From an uncultured Prevotellaceae bacterium (GTDB lineage: Bacteria; Bacteroidota; Bacteroidia; Bacteroidales; Bacteroidaceae): a stretch of 64,000 nucleotides of DNA. How positions within the stretch are numbered: position 1 is the first letter of the stretch; each line of letters opens with the position of its first letter. Position numbers and translations under genes: made by a program. Below are positions 17,879 to 26,308 of this stretch, piece by piece. Where the stretch lies: contig CACZGH010000010.1 of the NCBI GenBank assembly GCA_902780635.1, positions 1-64,000 on the forward strand. Reading direction: 5' to 3'. The notes beneath the pieces are model-generated. The model was not told where the DNA came from. It saw only the letters and a list, made by a program, of their open reading frames with translations, and ran no database searches.

Positions 17879-18197
17879 GAGTTTAGAAGTTAAGGAGTTT
17901 AGAAGTTAAGGAGTTAAGGAGTTAAGAAGTTATGCCATATGATTCGTAGGAGATTTCCTATTGACTATCGATTTAATGGTGTCACTTCTTAACTCTAACC
18001 TTAACCCTAACCTTTAGTGATTCACTCTACGATTGTTGAGAACTCACGTTAACTCAACTGTCGCAAGCTTCGGTTTCGACAGGTTAAGAAGTCATTAGGT
18101 CGCTTCGCTTGTATGTTTTGAGGTGATAAACGCATGCTCATATTCTTCATTTGACCATGCATTTATCACCTCAAAACTTTTAACCTAAGAAGTTGAA
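17879..18197. repeat. Inverted-repeat region between alaS and the LRR gene
   Basis: This 319-nt convergent gap has no gene. 17879-17932 is built of AGAAGTTAAGGAGTT-type units, answered by ACTTCTTAACTC at 17984-17995 in opposite sense. Four NNTAAC-type hexamers follow (17991-18014). A second palindromic block spans about 18088-18190 and holds the hairpin listed separately. The same words (GAGTTAAGCCA, CGCTTCGCT, ATTCGTAGG) recur at 28619-28721 and 34359-34475. Likely a dispersed bidirectional terminator or repeat family. Confidence 0.75.
18116..18176. terminator. 21-bp hairpin, possible bidirectional terminator
   Basis: Arm 18116-18136 (TTTTGAGGTGATAAACGCATG minus its last base is within 20) pairs with 18156-18176 at all but one of 21 positions; loop of 19 nt. 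Outer AGGTTAAGAAGT and ACTTTTAACCT extend it. It starts with TTTT and ends with AAAA, so on neither strand does a clean T-run follow, but the convergent position suggests termination for both neighbours. Confidence 0.6.
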
Positions 18198-19463
18198 TTA
18201 ATTTTCCTGATTAATGATATTGAGGAATTTCTTCCACTGTTTGTCAAGGTTGTAATTGTTGGTGAAGCCTTTCTTCACATGCACAATAGCCTCTTTCTGG
18301 GTGGCTTTTCCGAACGAGTCGCCACTGATTTTGACGGGTGTGGCACTGTTGCAGTAGATATCCATCAAGCTGTTGCACCCCCCGAAAGCATCGCTTCCAA
18401 TTTCCTTCAGCGAGAGTGGCAATGTGAGTGTGGTCAGGCTGGCGCAACCCTCGAAAGCGTCGCTCCCGATTTTGAGCAGCGAGTTGGGCAATGCTATCTG
18501 TGCCAGGCTGGCACATCCCTTGAAAGCGCTACTGGGTATCTCTTTCACGCTGTTGGGAAGACGTACCCCTCTTAGGCCAACACAACCCTCGAAGGCACTG
18601 CTGCCGATGGAAGATACTGAGTTGGAGAGGCTGATGCTGTCGAGCGAACTGCACCCATTGAAAGCGTCGTGCTCTATCTTGCTGATAGAATTGGAGATGT
18701 CGACCCCTGTCAGTTCAGAGCACCCACGGAACAAATTGGCGGCAATCACACTGACCCCCGATGGGAAACGGAACTCCTTGAGGCTGACACAACCCTTGAA
18801 TGCTTCGCTTCCAATGGCGCTTACACCTGTTGGAATCTCGATATACTCCAGTGCTGTGCAGTCCTCAAACACCTCGCTACCGATTTTCTTAGTGCCTGTA
18901 GGCAGGGTGACGTATCTCAGTTCACTGCATCCTGCAAAAGTGTTGGCAGGAATCTCTGTGATACCAGCAGGGAAGGTGAACTCAGCCAGCGACTTACATC
19001 CCTGGAAAGTACCTGTCGACATTTTCTTCAGTCCCTCGGGCAGTATAATGGTAGTGAGGCTGGAACAGTCTTTAAACAACTCCGCCGGAATCTCTTGAAT
19101 ACGGCCAGGCAGGGTGATTTCGGTAAGGCTTGCACACCCCTCGAAAGCACTGTTTCCGATTTTGAGTATTCCATCGGGGATGACAATAGATGTCAAGCCT
19201 GGACATCCTTTGAAAGCGTTGGGGGAGATACTCTCCACGTAACATGTGACGCTGTCGACCACAATTTTATCGGGTATGACAATGTCGCCCACATAGAGTT
19301 CCTGTCCCTTTACCACTGAGGCGGTCTGTTTCTTCGTATTGATGGTGTAAGTGATGCCATCCACCACAGCCTGGTCTTTTTTCAGTTTGATGTCAATGGC
19401 ACCTGCTGTGAGGCTCGTAGAAAGAACGAGCATTAAGATTGCAAATCGTTGAATAGTTTTCAT
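18198..19463 (-). CDS. BspA-like leucine-rich repeat protein
   Basis: A 421-residue exported protein: signal peptide to about residue 22 (MLVLSTSLTAGA), then an array of 23-residue LRR_5 repeats. I count thirteen copies of the x-F-x-x-C core (AFKGC, AFEGC, LFKDC and so on), spaced 23 residues. BspA-type repeats in oral and gut Bacteroidetes mediate adhesion or protein binding. The C-terminal 60 residues lack repeats and I see no sorting signal. It has its own promoter (19493-19523) and converges with alaS. Confidence 0.88.
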   Translation of the reverse strand: MKTIQRFAILMLVLSTSLTAGAIDIKLKKDQAVVDGITYTINTKKQTASVVKGQELYVGDIVIPDKIVVDSVTCYVESISPNAFKGCPGLTSIVIPDGILKIGNSAFEGCASLTEITLPGRIQEIPAELFKDCSSLTTIILPEGLKKMSTGTFQGCKSLAEFTFPAGITEIPANTFAGCSELRYVTLPTGTKKIGSEVFEDCTALEYIEIPTGVSAIGSEAFKGCVSLKEFRFPSGVSVIAANLFRGCSELTGVDISNSISKIEHDAFNGCSSLDSISLSNSVSSIGSSAFEGCVGLRGVRLPNSVKEIPSSAFKGCASLAQIALPNSLLKIGSDAFEGCASLTTLTLPLSLKEIGSDAFGGCNSLMDIYCNSATPVKISGDSFGKATQKEAIVHVKKGFTNNYNLDKQWKKFLNIINQEN

Positions 19464-19492
19464 TTTTATGCGCTTTTTGTTTGAATATTCAG

Positions 19493-19523
19493 CAAAAGTA
19501 ATGAAAAATCACAAAAATTCCAA
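19493..19523 (-). promoter_or_regulatory. Promoter of the LRR gene
   Basis: On the minus strand TTG (19521-19523), 20-nt spacer and TACTTTTG (19493-19500) match the Bacteroidetes consensus, 29 nt ahead of the start codon. Confidence 0.7.
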
Positions 19524-19575
19524 AAATATGGTACGAAAGTGACCATTTATCCGTGAAAAGGAACAATCAAGCCAA

Positions 19576-20928
19576 CTATTTATTCTGTTGTGCCACCCCA
19601 TTGATGACAACATCCTTGACGATGGTACCCTCAATCAAGTTGCCGTCAAAGGCATTCTTGGCATCCGTGACATTGATTTTCTCGAAAGTGAAATCTTTCA
19701 GGGCGTACTTTTCCGACAGTCCTACATCAAAGAAGTTTTTGCAGTCCATGCGGATGTTGCGAGCTGTGATGTTGTTGCACTGCGATAGCGGCATGTCGTC
19801 ACGCTGCTCGGGTTTGAAGAACTGCGTCCAAGGGCGCACCACGAGGAAGCTGCCACAATTGCCCGTCATATTCTCCACTGTCACATACTCATAGTGCTGC
19901 GGTGTGTCAGGGCGCATTTTCAGCCACAGCACCCGGGTGGCCTGGCTGACGTAGCAGTCGCGCAGGATGACGTTGCGGTCGTGAAGAGACTCACTGCCCA
20001 GCGTCATGCATCCATGCACGAAGCCGTAGTTGCACTTCTGCACGATGATGTTGGAACAGGGGCCATTGTCGGGGTCTTTGTCGGCGAAGGTGCCCTTGCC
20101 CCCTTTCAGCACCACGGCATCATCGTTGACACTGATGTTGCAGCCATGCACGAGTACGTCTTTGCAGACATCAAGGTCGATAGCATCACTCGATGGAGCC
20201 TTGGACTCCTCCGGTGTATGGGGCGCGAAGATGGTACATCCGATATACTTTACCCGCTCACACTTATAGAGATGATTGGTCCAGAAAGCACTGTTGATGA
20301 GATGCACGTCCTGCACCTGCACGTCGGTACAGTTGGAAATGTAGACCAACCGTGGTCGCAACGCCTCCAGGTTGGTACACTGACGGTTGTACTTGCGCCT
20401 AATCCAGAATTCCTCCCAGAACCGCAGTCCATTGCCATTGATGGTGCCCTGCCCTGAGATGGTGAAGCCATTGATGCCATCGGCGTTGACCAGTGCCGCG
20501 AAATAGTTGAGGGTCTGCCCCTCCATACGTGTCTTGAGCACCGGGTAATACTTGATGGCGTCAATGCCCTTGAGCATGCCCCCCTCGACGAGATGCAGGT
20601 GCGTGCCCTGCTTAAAGAAGAGCGCACCAGTGAGGAAGGTGCCACGGGGGACGACCACCACCCCACCGCCATCAGCGGCAGCGCGGTCGATGACAGCCTG
20701 TATGGCCTCCGTCTGTATCACAGTGCTGTCGGTCTTCACCCCATAATCGGTGATGACATACTGCCGCCCCAAAGAGGCGATGTCCACCCGGGAAGTATCA
20801 TTGAACCACGCGGATATTTCAGTGCCGTCGGGCCACAACTGAGGTTTGGGTTTTCTTTTTGCGTCAGCGGCTGTGGTGCCCCCTAACAGTAAAGCGACGA
20901 CAGCCAATAGTATCATTTTGCACTTCAT
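19576..20928 (-). CDS. Glycoside hydrolase family 28 (polygalacturonase/rhamnogalacturonase type)
   Basis: A 450-residue secreted beta-helix hydrolase that cuts galacturonic-acid linkages in pectin. Signal peptide to about residue 23. The N-terminal half has DYGVKTDSTVIQTEAIQAVI (near 60) and GGGVVVVPRGTFLTG, typical of the family. Catalytic positions: SSDAIDLD (near 247), NDDAVVLKGG (near 267) and VHGCMTLGSES (near 303), which keeps the His of the GHG motif at the proper spacing; LWLKMRPD is the RIK-like region. Exact activity (homogalacturonan or rhamnogalacturonan) cannot be told; the neighbouring rhaM favours rhamnogalacturonan. It starts 4 nt behind rhaM. Confidence 0.9.
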   Translation of the reverse strand: MKCKMILLAVVALLLGGTTAADAKRKPKPQLWPDGTEISAWFNDTSRVDIASLGRQYVITDYGVKTDSTVIQTEAIQAVIDRAAADGGGVVVVPRGTFLTGALFFKQGTHLHLVEGGMLKGIDAIKYYPVLKTRMEGQTLNYFAALVNADGINGFTISGQGTINGNGLRFWEEFWIRRKYNRQCTNLEALRPRLVYISNCTDVQVQDVHLINSAFWTNHLYKCERVKYIGCTIFAPHTPEESKAPSSDAIDLDVCKDVLVHGCNISVNDDAVVLKGGKGTFADKDPDNGPCSNIIVQKCNYGFVHGCMTLGSESLHDRNVILRDCYVSQATRVLWLKMRPDTPQHYEYVTVENMTGNCGSFLVVRPWTQFFKPEQRDDMPLSQCNNITARNIRMDCKNFFDVGLSEKYALKDFTFEKINVTDAKNAFDGNLIEGTIVKDVVINGVAQQNK

Positions 20929-20932
20929 ACCA

Positions 20933-21250
20933 TCAATCCAAATGGAACACCTCTTGTATAGGAATTGTCACGGGTGAGTTGTCGGGATTGACCTCCATGA
21001 TGTCGGCCATCATGTCCCACCATTTCTGTGTGATGGGGTCTACATCAGTGGTGTCCTGACTGTTGGTGGCAGTGGCACACTCCTGATAGCCGAAGAGGAT
21101 GTTGGTGTCTTTGTCCCAGTAGATGCTGTAGTTGCTAACTCCAGCGTCTTTGATCATTTTGACTAATTCCGGCCAGATGGCGGCATGACGGCGGGCATAC
21201 TCCTTCTCGCAGCCCGGCTTGAGAAACATTTTAAAAGCGAATCGATACAT
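20933..21250 (-). CDS. rhaM: L-rhamnose mutarotase
   Basis: Converts between alpha and beta anomers of L-rhamnose. The 105-residue protein matches the family through its length: FKMFLKPGCEKEYARRHAAI near residues 6-25 with the active His, SNYSIYWDKDTNILFGYQE in the centre and KWWDMMADIME with paired tryptophans near 77. It is co-transcribed with the GH28 gene (4-nt gap), evidence that the locus releases L-rhamnose and so handles rhamnogalacturonan I or a rhamnose-bearing side chain. Confidence 0.93.
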   Translation of the reverse strand: MYRFAFKMFLKPGCEKEYARRHAAIWPELVKMIKDAGVSNYSIYWDKDTNILFGYQECATATNSQDTTDVDPITQKWWDMMADIMEVNPDNSPVTIPIQEVFHLD

Positions 21251-21294
21251 TTTTTTGAGGTTTAGAGGTTGTGAGGTTATAGGTTTTGGGTATG

Positions 21295-21313
21295 GCTGCT
21301 ATAATATAGCAGC
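21295..21313. repeat. Small perfect hairpin ahead of rhaM
   Basis: GCTGCTAT and ATAGCAGC pair around an AAT loop. It lies between the aldo/keto reductase stop and the rhaM start on the minus strand. No T-run follows; it could affect mRNA processing or expression of rhaM-GH28. Confidence 0.55.
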
Positions 21314-21337
21314 ATACGGAACATCATTTGATCTGAG

Positions 21338-21446
21338 AGGGCGACTGAGGGCCGAAGGGCCTGGGGGCTAGGGCCGAAGGGTGGCTGAGGGCCAAAGGGT
21401 GGCTGAGGGCCGGAGGGTGGCTGAGGGCCGAAGGCGACTGAGGGCT
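21338..21446. repeat. Tandem 18-bp G-rich repeats
   Basis: The unit GCTGAGGGCCGAAGGGTG recurs with an 18-bp period at 21384, 21402 and 21420, with variant copies on both sides (GACTGAGGGCCGAAGGGC from 21343). The array reaches the stop codon of the aldo/keto reductase at 21445. It lies in the gap of 194 nt between that gene and rhaM. Confidence 0.85.
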
Positions 21447-22827
21447 ATCGCTTATTGAGCGTCTCTACGATGCGGGCGAGCTGATTGGGGATGCGTATTT
21501 GCTGTGGGCACTTTGAGAGGCACTCCTCGCAGTCCTGACAGCTGTGCGCCCATGTCTTCTCGTCGGGCAGCGCCTTTTTGAAACCATCGACAAACTGCTG
21601 ATGACGCTGCGCAAAGTCGGCAGCGCCGCGATCAGGCAGCGGAATGATTTTCTGGTTGACCGCCTCATTGTAATAAGCGAAGTTGGCGGGAATGTTGACG
21701 CCGTAAGGGCATGGCATACAATACTCGCAGGTGGTGCAAGGGATGGTGGGCACACCTGCCACATGATCGGCCACGGTAGCGAGCAGGGCGTTCTCGTTTT
21801 CGGTACACGGGTCAAGCGGTGAGAATGTCTCGATATTCTCTATCACATGGTCCATCCTATTCATTCCACTGAGCGTAGTGAGGATATTAGGATATGACCC
21901 CACCCAACGGAAAGCCCATCTTGCCATGCTGTCATTGGGTCTGACCTCCTTGAGTTGTTGTTCCACCTCAGAAGCCACTTTAGCAAGAGCACCACCCCTG
22001 AGCGGCTCCATGATGACACATTGCACGCCCGTCTTCTCACACTTATTATATAAGTACTCCGCGTCGGCGTCATGTCGGCGACCACCCCGTATCGAGGCAT
22101 GTCGCCAGTCGAGATAGTTCATCTGTATCTGCACGAAGTCCCAGTGGTATTCATCCTGATGGTCGAGCAGCCAATCGAATGCGCTCACATCCCCATGATA
22201 GGAGAATCCCAGGTGACGTATACGTCCGGTCTTTCGCTCTTCGAGGAGGTAATCGAGGAGGTGATTGTCAAGGAAACGGCTTTTGAGGTTGTCCACCCCT
22301 CCCCCACCGATGCCATGCAAGAGGTAGTAGTCGATGTGATCGACTTTCAGTCTTTCAAACGACCTGAGGTACATCTCTTTGGCCTTGTCGAAGTCCCACA
22401 TATTGGGTCCTTGATTGGACATTTTGGTGGCGACATAGAATTTCTCTCTTGGATGACGAGCCAACGCATTGCCTGTGAGTTCCTCCGACCTGCCCCCCAT
22501 ATACATGGGAGCAGTATCAAAATAATTGACACCATGAGCGATGGCGTAATCCACCATCTCATTGACTTGGTCTTGATTGTTAGGCAGTCGCATCATACCA
22601 AATCCCAACAGCGACACCTGTATGTTGCTGCCATGCTGAACTCGGTAGGTCATACGGATGGGCTCATCGTTTTTTCCTGTGAGGAAAAGCGGCCCATTGA
22701 CTTGACGGGCAAAGGAGTCGAACGGTTTCAACGCCATCATAGCGACAGCCGACCCTGCTCCTACTCCCAATCGCCGCAGAAACGCGCGGCGCCCGAGGTC
22801 TGTATTATTCTTTTTTTCCATTTTCAA
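21445..22827 (-). CDS. Aldo/keto reductase with C-terminal 4Fe-4S ferredoxin module
   Basis: A 460-residue protein. The N-terminus has a twin-arginine-like leader (GRRAFLRRLGVGAGSA), suggesting export of a folded, cofactor-bearing enzyme. The AKR barrel shows FDTAPMYMGG (Asp and Tyr, near 100), VATKM (Lys) and YYLLHGIG (His). The C-terminal region carries CTTCEYCMPCPYGVNIP (near 366) and CQDCEECLSKCPQQIRIP (near 435), which would hold iron-sulfur clusters. Substrate unknown. It leads the minus-strand unit with rhaM and GH28, so a role in sugar oxidation or reduction in the pectin locus is possible. The start may be the ATG 6 nt further in. Confidence 0.87.
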   Translation of the reverse strand: MKMEKKNNTDLGRRAFLRRLGVGAGSAVAMMALKPFDSFARQVNGPLFLTGKNDEPIRMTYRVQHGSNIQVSLLGFGMMRLPNNQDQVNEMVDYAIAHGVNYFDTAPMYMGGRSEELTGNALARHPREKFYVATKMSNQGPNMWDFDKAKEMYLRSFERLKVDHIDYYLLHGIGGGGVDNLKSRFLDNHLLDYLLEERKTGRIRHLGFSYHGDVSAFDWLLDHQDEYHWDFVQIQMNYLDWRHASIRGGRRHDADAEYLYNKCEKTGVQCVIMEPLRGGALAKVASEVEQQLKEVRPNDSMARWAFRWVGSYPNILTTLSGMNRMDHVIENIETFSPLDPCTENENALLATVADHVAGVPTIPCTTCEYCMPCPYGVNIPANFAYYNEAVNQKIIPLPDRGAADFAQRHQQFVDGFKKALPDEKTWAHSCQDCEECLSKCPQQIRIPNQLARIVETLNKR

Positions 22828-22867
22828 GACATTTTTATTATTATGTTCTCCATTACATAGATGTCCA

Positions 22868-22898
22868 CAAATTTAATGCATTCCAATGACAACACCAA
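22868..22898 (-). promoter_or_regulatory. Promoter of the aldo/keto reductase-rhaM-GH28 unit
   Basis: On the minus strand TTG (22896-22898), 20-nt spacer and TAAATTTG (22868-22875). It lies 40 nt ahead of the start codon in the 313-nt divergent gap 22828-23140, which otherwise holds no gene, only the box of the susC-like gene at 23007-23014. Confidence 0.65.
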
Positions 22899-23006
22899 AC
22901 ATCTTGGCACTTTTCTTTCACATTTTTTAGTTTCTATCACGATATTTTGTACAGAAATACCGCATGTTTGGACAAAAAGACAACATCGTAAACCTCTTTG
23001 TATCAT

Positions 23007-23014
23007 TAATTTTG
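23007..23014 (+). promoter_or_regulatory. Probable -7 box of the susCD pair
   Basis: TAATTTTG fits TAnnTTTG, 126 nt ahead of the susC-like start. No TTG occurs at 17-21 nt upstream. Lack of a -33 element suits a promoter that needs an activator, here probably the hybrid sensor at 28745-32974. Confidence 0.5.
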
Positions 23015-23140
23015 CAGCAAACCTTTACAGAACGCCCTCCTCAGACCTAACCAGAGAGGCGGCCTAAAAACAATTTTCGACCATCTACGATACAATCAAT
23101 ATCAAAACTATATCTAATATATTCATCTAAACAAAAACCT

Positions 23141-26100
23141 ATGCTAAAAAGAAACATTTTTTGGATGCTGATCCTCTGTCTGGGCATACTAACCAGTGCC
23201 CCGCAGATGATGTTTGCGCAAGGAGCGCAAAAGCACAAAGTGACAGGAACGGTGACAGATGAGAACGGAGACCCACTGATCGGTGTGACCGTGGCTGAGA
23301 ACGGCACGACCAGCAATGGTGTCATCACCGACTTTGATGGTAACTACTCCATCGATGTGTCCTCCAACTCAACGCTTACGTTCAGTTATGTGGGTTATCT
23401 GACCCAGAACATCAAGGCTGGCAGCAGCACGACCCTCAATGTGACCATGAAAGAAGACAACGCCCTGCTCGACGAGGTCGTTGTGGTGGGTTACGGTGTC
23501 CAGCGCAAATCAGACGTGACCGGTGCCTTGACCCGTGTAAGCGAGAAACAGCTCAACTCCCGTCCGGTGAGCAATGCCTTTGAAGCTTTGCAAGGCAAGG
23601 CCGCTGGTGTGGATATCACCACGAGCGAGCGTCCTGGTACGGTGGGTAATATCTTGATACGTGGTAGCCGCTCTATCACTGCCAGTGGTTCACCCTTGTA
23701 CGTAGTTGACGGTGTGCCCCTCCAGGCCGGTGGTATCGAGACCCTCAACCCCCGCGACATTGAATCAATAGACATTCTGAAAGACGCCTCCTCTACCGCC
23801 ATTTATGGTAGCCGCGGTGCCAACGGTGTGGTGCTCATCACCACCAAGCGCGGCCAAGAAGGCCGTACCCAGCTGAGCTACTCCGGCTCACTGACCTTTG
23901 AGAACATCGTGGACAAGAGCCCCGCCATGAAAGCCAGCGACTACATCACCTGGCGCCGTTGGGCCAAATACAACCAAGCCCCCGACACCTATACCCCTGG
24001 TGACCAACCCACTGAAGCTCAGGACAAGTCGTTCTTCGACGGTGATGAGACCGCTTGGGCCAACATAGAGAAGGGCTGGGCCGGCGGTACTTGGGACGGC
24101 AGTAAAGTGACCGACACCGACTGGACCGACTTTGTGACCCAGACTGGTTTGACCCAGGAGCACACCGTCAGTGTACGCGGTGGTTCTAAGACAGTCGCAG
24201 GTTTTGCTTCTTTCGGTTATCTGAACAACAAAGGCACCCAGAAAGGTCAGAGCTACGAGCGCTATAACTTCTCCGCCTCCGCCGACGTGCAAGGCACCCC
24301 ATGGTTTAAAGCTGGCGGTTCGTTCAACGCCTCCTACGGCGTGCAGAAATACGGTTTCTCACGTACTGGTCAGTCATCCAGTTCAGGTCCCACCGACATC
24401 TATAGTGCCGCCAAAGCCATCCTGAGATACACCCTTCCTTACGATGAGAATGGTGAGATCATCAGTATGCCCGGTGGTTCCACCACCAATACCTACACTG
24501 TGATAGACGAATGGAAGAAATCAAACGACAACCGTGAGACCTTCCGCGCCCTCGGCAGTTTCTACGCACAAATCGACTTCGGCAAGATTCTTGAGCCACT
24601 GGCCGGTTTCCAATACAAACTACAGTTTGGTCCTGACTTCCGTTACTACCGTCTGGGCAACTTCCTTGACAGCAGTTCCGCCACCCGTGCCGGCAGCAAG
24701 AACTACGCCCGCCGCAATGACGAGCGCCACTTCGCCTGGACCCTCGACAACATGTTGCTCTACAACAAGATTTTCGGTGACCACAGTGTTGGTGTCACCC
24801 TGCTCCAGAGTGCTTCGAAGAGCAATACTGAGTCGAGCAGTATGAGTGAAATCGGTGTGACCATCCCCTCGTTCCTGTGGAACAACATGGGTGCCATCGA
24901 CATCACCGACTCACAATATCAAGCAGGCATGGGCACAGGTCTCTCAGAATACGCCCTGTCATCGTATATGGCCCGTGTCAACTACGCTTTCATGGACCGC
25001 TACCTGCTCACTGCCTCCGCCCGTTGGGATGGTTCGTCGGTATTGGCTGAAGGCAACAAATGGGACTTCTTCCCCTCGATGGCCCTTGGCTGGCGTATGG
25101 AACAAGAGAAATGGCTGAGTGACCTCACCTGGCTCGACCAACTGAAACTGCGTCTCGGTGTCGGTGTGACCGGCAACGCCGCTGTCAGCCCTTACGGAAC
25201 CCTGGGTGTGATCAGTTCCTACTGGATGCCCTTCAGCAGTGGTAACTCACAGATTTTCGTCACCAACGAACCTTACTACACCTCTGGCTCTAACTCCATG
25301 CCTAACAAGAACCTCGGTTGGGAGAAGACCACTCAGTGGAACTTCGGTATCGACTTCAGTTTCCTGAAAGGCCGCATCGGTGGTACCCTCGACATCTACA
25401 CCTCGCAGACCAAGGACCTGCTTCTGAACATGAGTGTGCCCTCCCTCTCAGGTTATCCCTCCATGCTTGCCAATGTGGGTAAGACCAAGAACAAAGGTGT
25501 GGAGCTGACTTTGAACACTATCCCTGTGATGACCAAAGACTTTATGTGGAACTCCAACCTCAACCTCGCTTGGCAGAAAGATGAAATCGTGGAGCTTTCC
25601 AATGGTAAAGAAGACGACATCAACAACGCCTGGTTTATCGGAGAGTCAATCGCTGTCTACTATGGTATAGAGAGTGATGGTATCTGGCAGGAGAGCGACG
25701 CAGAAGAGATGGCCAAATTCAATGAAAAAGGCCATAAGTTCTCCGCAGGTAACGTGAAACCCGTGGACCAAGACGGCAACTACCAAATAGACGCTGACGA
25801 CCGTGTGATCATCGGCAACCGCAACCCCCGTTTCACAGCAGGATGGTCCAACTCCATCAGTTGGAAAGGCTTCGAACTTTCCTTAGAGCTTCAGGGTCGC
25901 TTCGGCTATACCGTGAGTACAGGCGGTGAAGGACAGTTGGGTATGTATCAGCAGCGTGAGATCAGCTACTGGACCCCCAACAACACTGGCGCAGACTGGC
26001 AGAAGCCTATCTACAACCAGTCGGGCGGTGACCCCTACTCAGGTCTGCTCGGATTTAAGGACGCCTCTTTCATCAAAGTGCGTAACCTTTCTCTCGCCTA

Positions 26101-26269
26101 CAATTTCAACAAGAGCGTACTCAACACCTTGGGTCTCAATGGTCTGAAACTCTATGTACAGGGCAAGAACTTGGGTATGCTTCACTCCTCTGTCGACTTC
26201 ATGGACCTCGACACCGGCGCCACCTATTACAACCGTGGTGTCACCATGGGTATCTTAGTTGATTTCTAA
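23141..26269 (+). CDS. SusC/RagA-family TonB-dependent outer-membrane transporter
   Basis: A 1042-residue beta-barrel transporter that imports oligosaccharides with its SusD partner. A signal peptide ends near MMFAQG (about 29). It is followed by a carboxypeptidase-regulatory-like domain (KVTGTVTDENGDPLIGVTV), a TonB-box-like segment (LLDEVVVVGYGVQRKSDVTG near 109-128), the plug domain with the SusC signature SPLYVVDGVPL and a barrel to the C-terminal VTMGILVDF. The susD-like gene follows after 39 nt. Context gives a pectin or rhamnogalacturonan ligand. Confidence 0.96.
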   Translation: MLKRNIFWMLILCLGILTSAPQMMFAQGAQKHKVTGTVTDENGDPLIGVTVAENGTTSNGVITDFDGNYSIDVSSNSTLTFSYVGYLTQNIKAGSSTTLNVTMKEDNALLDEVVVVGYGVQRKSDVTGALTRVSEKQLNSRPVSNAFEALQGKAAGVDITTSERPGTVGNILIRGSRSITASGSPLYVVDGVPLQAGGIETLNPRDIESIDILKDASSTAIYGSRGANGVVLITTKRGQEGRTQLSYSGSLTFENIVDKSPAMKASDYITWRRWAKYNQAPDTYTPGDQPTEAQDKSFFDGDETAWANIEKGWAGGTWDGSKVTDTDWTDFVTQTGLTQEHTVSVRGGSKTVAGFASFGYLNNKGTQKGQSYERYNFSASADVQGTPWFKAGGSFNASYGVQKYGFSRTGQSSSSGPTDIYSAAKAILRYTLPYDENGEIISMPGGSTTNTYTVIDEWKKSNDNRETFRALGSFYAQIDFGKILEPLAGFQYKLQFGPDFRYYRLGNFLDSSSATRAGSKNYARRNDERHFAWTLDNMLLYNKIFGDHSVGVTLLQSASKSNTESSSMSEIGVTIPSFLWNNMGAIDITDSQYQAGMGTGLSEYALSSYMARVNYAFMDRYLLTASARWDGSSVLAEGNKWDFFPSMALGWRMEQEKWLSDLTWLDQLKLRLGVGVTGNAAVSPYGTLGVISSYWMPFSSGNSQIFVTNEPYYTSGSNSMPNKNLGWEKTTQWNFGIDFSFLKGRIGGTLDIYTSQTKDLLLNMSVPSLSGYPSMLANVGKTKNKGVELTLNTIPVMTKDFMWNSNLNLAWQKDEIVELSNGKEDDINNAWFIGESIAVYYGIESDGIWQESDAEEMAKFNEKGHKFSAGNVKPVDQDGNYQIDADDRVIIGNRNPRFTAGWSNSISWKGFELSLELQGRFGYTVSTGGEGQLGMYQQREISYWTPNNTGADWQKPIYNQSGGDPYSGLLGFKDASFIKVRNLSLAYNFNKSVLNTLGLNGLKLYVQGKNLGMLHSSVDFMDLDTGATYYNRGVTMGILVDF

Positions 26270-26308
26270 ACAAAAGCCGATCATATAAACCATAAGCATT
26301 ATACCAAT

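Noticed and set aside
19576-20928. Loss of the GH28 catalytic His
   Set aside because: VHGCMTLGSES aligns with the usual GHG-containing segment without a length change, so the His is kept.
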